NCBI GenBank assembly: GCA_012797575.1
Contig: JAAZOW010000051.1
Span: forward strand, 1-17,857
DNA from: Methanomicrobiales archaeon
GTDB lineage: Archaea; Halobacteriota; Methanomicrobia; Methanomicrobiales; Methanoculleaceae
Direction of reading: 5' to 3'
DNA length: 17,857 nucleotides
Both the position numbers and the translations under genes were made by a program. This document shows positions 14,594-17,857 of this stretch, in pieces (position 1 is the stretch's first letter; the number at the start of each line of letters is the position of its first letter). The notes beneath the pieces are model-generated. The model made no database searches and had not been told where the DNA came from. It saw only the letters and a program-made list of their open reading frames with translations.

Positions 14594-15748
14594 CTAAAGT
14601 AGGCTTCCATAGATATGACTTATATTTTCCACAACGTTTCCCCACGAGTATTGCCGAGCATACGCTACAATTCTTTCGCTGTCCCACTCTTTAGTGAGCG
14701 CCTTGAGCAGCATATCTGCCAGATCCTGCACGCTGGCAGGTTTGACTAGCAGTCCGTAGTCCTCAGAGGTTATAATTTCTGGTATCCCGCCTACCCGGGT
14801 ACCCACAAACGGTTTTCCGCATCCTAGCGCTTCAAACATAACTGTCGGGTTGCCTTCGTTGAGGCTTGGCAGGACAAACAGATCTGCAGCATTCATCCAG
14901 AGAGGCACCTCAATATGAGGTTTCCCACCGGCGAGTAGGACATAATCTGCTAGACCAAGAGAATGGACCTGTTGCCTTAGAGTATTTTCTAACCCTCCCC
15001 TGCCGACAATGATGCACAGAATATCCCCTCTTTCCTGAACGATTTCACCAATCGCCTCGATGAGATATTTTTGGCCTTTCACGGGCTCCAGGTTTGCCAC
15101 GGTAAGAAGGATCTTTTTGTCTCGGGGCAGGTTGAGGTAGTCCCTGCACGTGGCAGGATCCTGGGCATAGAAGAGGTCGCTCCTGAAACCGTTTGGTAAC
15201 ACGTGAACTGGCGTATTTATGTTCAGTTTTTTAATACACTCATGGTTACGGTGACTTACAGTTATGATAGCGTCTGCAGAATCGAAGATATCTGTAATTA
15301 AGTCTCGCCACCTGGCGTCTCTAAATGGCAGGTCATAGACATCATAACCATGTGCAGTTATGATGAAAGGTAGCCCGTATTCTTCTTTCAGCTTTGCCCC
15401 GACAAAGCCGTTTGGCCATGTAAAGTGTGCATGGACGAGATCATATTCTGCCTTGTTCTCTGTAATCCGATCTTTAATTTTGGTATAGTAGGGCTTGCCG
15501 ACCCTCCTAAATTGATGGGTGAAGGGCAAATAGAACTGCGGAACTGTATATATGGAAACATTCTCCGGCAAATTCGTCCGGTCAATAAGAGAATCTTTCC
15601 GGAAAGCTTTGAGGCGGGGGGCTGGAAATACCCTGGAGATCTCAGTTGCTGGATGGTACCTGACGTACACATCAGTATGCGCAAACGTCTTTGCGAGCAA
15701 CTCCACCTGATCCTTGACAAACGTGAGGTAATGGTCAGAGAGAACCAT
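14594..15748 (-). CDS. GT4-family glycosyltransferase, end of the ATP-grasp operon
   Basis: This 384-residue GT-B enzyme shows VHAHFTWPNGFVGAKL (105-120), ITAHGYDVYDLPF (130-142), VLPNGFRSDLF (183-193), TVANLEPVKGQKYLIEAI (216-233), IIVGRGG (246-252) and the E-x7-E motif EGNPTVMFE (298-306). It transfers a sugar from an NDP donor in surface glycan assembly. The start is set at 15748 because the ATG overlaps the PHP gene's TGA (TGATG) and has GGAAG upstream. An ATG at 15778 in the same frame would add 10 residues and overlap the PHP gene by 31 nt. The specificity is unknown. Confidence 0.92.
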   Translation of the reverse strand: MVLSDHYLTFVKDQVELLAKTFAHTDVYVRYHPATEISRVFPAPRLKAFRKDSLIDRTNLPENVSIYTVPQFYLPFTHQFRRVGKPYYTKIKDRITENKAEYDLVHAHFTWPNGFVGAKLKEEYGLPFIITAHGYDVYDLPFRDARWRDLITDIFDSADAIITVSHRNHECIKKLNINTPVHVLPNGFRSDLFYAQDPATCRDYLNLPRDKKILLTVANLEPVKGQKYLIEAIGEIVQERGDILCIIVGRGGLENTLRQQVHSLGLADYVLLAGGKPHIEVPLWMNAADLFVLPSLNEGNPTVMFEALGCGKPFVGTRVGGIPEIITSEDYGLLVKPASVQDLADMLLKALTKEWDSERIVAYARQYSWGNVVENISHIYGSLL

Positions 15749-16413
15749 CAGTCTATGATCTTCCACAAGTACCGCCATCCGGATTGTATCAGTTGCAGGA
15801 ACTCCCGTCGTTTCAGGTGGTGGGTTACCTGGGACCGGATAACCGCAGATCGTGGGGAGCATCCCGCACGTACGACTCTTTTTACCTCCCAGGTGCCGGG
15901 GTCCACCAGCGCACTCACATTCCCGATCTCAGCGTAGGTGTGCGCGTCGCTGCCATATGTCCCGGGCTTCTGAAGCCTCCCGGCCAGCTGCAGTGCCCTC
16001 TCGTTCTGCTCCACCGTGCTTCGTGCATTCCATACCTCGATGAGGTCTACTGCTTTTGCGAGTTCGAGGACATTCGGGTGCGACCGATATGGGTGGGGCA
16101 GGACGGAAACACCTCCCTGTTCCCTGATCTCATCAATAACCTCATCCCACCTGCGGGAGCGGATCTCCTCATTGACGAGAAGACCGATGATATCGCCGGA
16201 GCCGGTCAGGATCTCCGCGCCGGGAATGACGGTCACCCCGATCTCCTTCTCCAGTTTCCTGGCTTCAAGGGAACCCCGGATCGTATCGTGATCGGTTATT
16301 GCAACGCCGGTTAAGCCCGCTTTTTTCGCCTGCTTCAGGATCCGCCCGGGCCTCATCAACGAGTCGTGCGAGTGGTTTGAGTGGATGTGGCAGTCAAAGT
16401 AGAGGTCTTCCAT
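15748..16413 (-). CDS. PHP-domain metal-dependent phosphoesterase (TrpH/YciV-like)
   Basis: This 221-residue protein has the polymerase-and-histidinol-phosphatase fold. Metal ligands are visible in FDCHIHSNHSHDS (6-18), AITDHDTI (38-45), PGAEILT (64-70), LPHPYRSH (105-112) and YGSDAHTY (153-160). Relatives hydrolyse phosphomonoesters, including nucleotides and 5'-phosphorylated oligonucleotides. In a glycan operon it may remove phosphate from a biosynthetic intermediate (inference). The ATG at 16413 is preferred because GGAGG elements precede it closely. The upstream in-frame ATG at 16458 lies well inside the ATP-grasp gene. It overlaps the ATP-grasp gene by 20 nt and the GT4 gene by 1 nt. 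Confidence 0.88.
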   Translation of the reverse strand: MEDLYFDCHIHSNHSHDSLMRPGRILKQAKKAGLTGVAITDHDTIRGSLEARKLEKEIGVTVIPGAEILTGSGDIIGLLVNEEIRSRRWDEVIDEIREQGGVSVLPHPYRSHPNVLELAKAVDLIEVWNARSTVEQNERALQLAGRLQKPGTYGSDAHTYAEIGNVSALVDPGTWEVKRVVRAGCSPRSAVIRSQVTHHLKRREFLQLIQSGWRYLWKIID

Positions 16414-17545
16414 GCGGCCTCCAGAACCTCCTCTGTTTGATACGGAGCGCAAACTCACCAGCCGTCATCCCCAGTTGCAGGATGTTGGGCACGATATCAT
16501 GGGGATCGATGTCATAACAGATGGTCCTATCCGCAAAATCGGAGATGAACTCTGGTATGGCTCCCGGGTTTGTCACAGCGTGGAATACATCCTGGGGGAA
16601 GAGCCACCTGAATTTCACGCCCGTTTTGTAGGAAAAAACCGATTCGATATCCCCTTCGCATGCCATCCTGCAGGTCAGGTACGGAAAGTCCACCCCGGAT
16701 GCTATTGCGAGTTCAAGCGAGCCCCAGAATTTTGGGTTAATCTCCATCAGAACATACCTTCCGGTCCGCTCATCCTTTTTGAACTCGACCATGGCTACGC
16801 CGTGCCATTGCAGGTTATCAAGGAGTTTCAGGCCCTGCTCCATCAACATGGGGTCGTAGATGCTCTCGGCAAGGGCGCTCGGACCGCCGGTGACCGGGTA
16901 TTCCCGTAGCCGCCGGTGCATGAAGATGGCTCTTGCCTCACCGTGGTTGTAGAGTGCAAAAAATCCGTACCCCCCGCCGGTGATATACTCCTGGACGATT
17001 GGAGAGAATGCTGATATCTTTTTGTACTGGGATATAAGTTCCTCTGGCGAGTTTGCATAACCGACGTTACCGTTTTCCCGTGCTCCCTTCACCACCACAG
17101 GATAGGAGAGGGAGTCTGCGATCCGCTCCGCATCCTTAAGTGATTGAGGATAGTAGGTCTTTGGGATGGCAATGCCGATGCTCTCCGCAAGTTGCATGGT
17201 CCTGTCTTTATTCCCGGCGAGTTCGATTGAGGCCCTGTTCGGAAGGGGTACCCTGATATAGGGCTCCAGTTCCTCCTGGATCCGGGATATCTGGTCGACT
17301 GCCGCGTAGCTGATCGGCAGGACTACGTCGAAGCGCTCCCGCTTTGCCAGGTCATACACAAACTCAGCAAACGTGGTATCATGTTCTGGGTTAGGGGCGA
17401 GGATCCCCTTAGAATAGTACTTTGAGTGGAATGATACGCTCAGGCGCATGTGGGAGAGCACCGTAACATCAACCCCCCTCTTTCCCAGAGACCGGACCGA
17501 TGCCAGCGTGTGTTTAAAGTTTCCGTCAGTTATCAGAACTCTCAT
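16394..17545 (-). CDS. ATP-grasp carboxylate-amine/thiol ligase-like protein
   Basis: This 383-residue protein has the pre-ATP-grasp Rossmann-like domain (MRVLITDGNFKHTLASVRSL; VVLPISYAAVDQ at 74-85) and then the ATP-grasp fold. AGNKDRTM lies at 110-117 and YPVVVKGARENGN at 148-160, with Lys153 as the ATP lysine. PIVQEYITGGG spans 182-192 (Glu186), MVEFKKD 252-258 and LMEINPKFWGSLELAI 266-281, the last supplying Mg ligands Glu268 and Asn270. Such enzymes activate a carboxylate as an acyl-phosphate and join it to an amine or thiol. The ATG overlaps the upstream gene's TGA (ATGA). In this operon it may add an amino acid to a sugar or polymer. The substrates are not identifiable. Confidence 0.9.
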   Translation of the reverse strand: MRVLITDGNFKHTLASVRSLGKRGVDVTVLSHMRLSVSFHSKYYSKGILAPNPEHDTTFAEFVYDLAKRERFDVVLPISYAAVDQISRIQEELEPYIRVPLPNRASIELAGNKDRTMQLAESIGIAIPKTYYPQSLKDAERIADSLSYPVVVKGARENGNVGYANSPEELISQYKKISAFSPIVQEYITGGGYGFFALYNHGEARAIFMHRRLREYPVTGGPSALAESIYDPMLMEQGLKLLDNLQWHGVAMVEFKKDERTGRYVLMEINPKFWGSLELAIASGVDFPYLTCRMACEGDIESVFSYKTGVKFRWLFPQDVFHAVTNPGAIPEFISDFADRTICYDIDPHDIVPNILQLGMTAGEFALRIKQRRFWRPHGRPLL

Positions 17546-17857
17546 GCCAAAACCACGTTCACCCGCTCTCTGTCGCACCTGATATCCACATACCCGTCGC
17601 CGCAGACGTACTCCGCATCGATATGCCTGACCTGTTCCGGGTCGACATGAACCCGGAGGCGCAGCGGCGGCAACGACCGGGCCGGCTCGAGGCCCGCAAC
17701 AGTAATACTTAGATGTTCTTTGGTTTTCGAATAGTCTAACCGGACACAGCGGCGCATCCTGAACCAGTCGACGACATCGATCGCGCGGGTGATCCAGGCA
17801 TTGTCCGCTTTTGCCCTGTTGATGATACCCGTATACACGTCACCCCAATCACGAGGC
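17542..17857 (-). CDS. Probable polysaccharide deacetylase family protein, C-terminal part (partial)
   Basis: The frame is open to the window edge, so the gene starts outside; an in-frame GTG at 17838 is probably internal. The visible 105 residues contain YTGIINRAKADNAWITRAID and VVDWFRMRR. These resemble the tail of NodB-type deacetylases, where a helix and an Asn-x-Trp-like segment precede a final beta domain. The conserved metal-binding motifs would be upstream, so the call is tentative. It overlaps the ATP-grasp gene by 4 nt (ATGA) and is the first visible gene of the operon. Confidence 0.45.
   Translation of the reverse strand, partial: PRDWGDVYTGIINRAKADNAWITRAIDVVDWFRMRRCVRLDYSKTKEHLSITVAGLEPARSLPPLRLRVHVDPEQVRHIDAEYVCGDGYVDIRCDRERVNVVLA

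Noticed and set aside
14424..14687. 87-codon minus-strand frame overlapping the 3' end of the GT4 gene
   Set aside because: It reads through the GT4 terminus in another frame and lacks any recognised motif.
15784..16314. 176-codon plus-strand frame opposite the PHP gene
   Set aside because: It is a shadow of a gene with intact metal-binding histidines, and no conserved pattern is seen in the antisense product.
1..17857. CRISPR array, rRNA or intact insertion sequence
   Set aside because: No regularly spaced direct repeats, no conserved rRNA segments and no complete transposase were found on either strand.

Overview
The window looks like chromosomal DNA from a methanogenic euryarchaeon, most likely Methanomicrobiales (Methanoculleus-like). 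The grounds are an archaeal-type NMN adenylyltransferase, a LarB homologue, both subunits of archaeal DNA topoisomerase VI, short or absent leaders with TATA-like boxes, and a GC-rich housekeeping background. The family calls rest on motifs read directly from the translations. The genus is inference. No rRNA, tRNA, CRISPR array or intact transposase was seen.

Region 1 (1-6776) is GC-rich housekeeping DNA. On the minus strand, larB overlaps nadM by 4 nt, followed by a coiled-coil-like gene cut by the window edge. NadM could make the NaAD that LarB consumes. Divergently, on the plus strand, a small three-helix membrane protein, hisS, top6B, top6A and an 80-residue unknown form one compact operon with overlapping or nearly abutting genes. 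It is followed by a solo HicB-like antitoxin.

Region 2 (6786-8330) holds a minus-strand pair, a HAD phosphatase overlapping a cyclase/formamidase-like metal hydrolase. Just upstream is an unusual cluster of palindromes that looks like an operator.

Region 3 (about 8330-14590) is clearly more AT-rich, with long gaps between genes. It carries surface-glycan genes on mixed strands: a GT4 glycosyltransferase, UDP-GlcNAc 2-epimerase (wecB), a TagF/TagB-type glycerophosphotransferase and a LicC-like cytidylyltransferase. The last two together suggest a phosphodiester-linked, teichoic-acid-like or phospho-decorated surface polymer. The gaps contain more GC-rich patches, hairpins and a repeat of the wecB 3' end, as expected of a reshuffled glycan island.

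Region 4 (14594-17857, minus strand) is a tightly coupled operon: a probable polysaccharide deacetylase (3' end only), an ATP-grasp ligase, a PHP phosphoesterase and a GT4 glycosyltransferase, every junction overlapping. A plausible but unproven reading is that it makes a modified (deacetylated, amide-linked) surface glycan.
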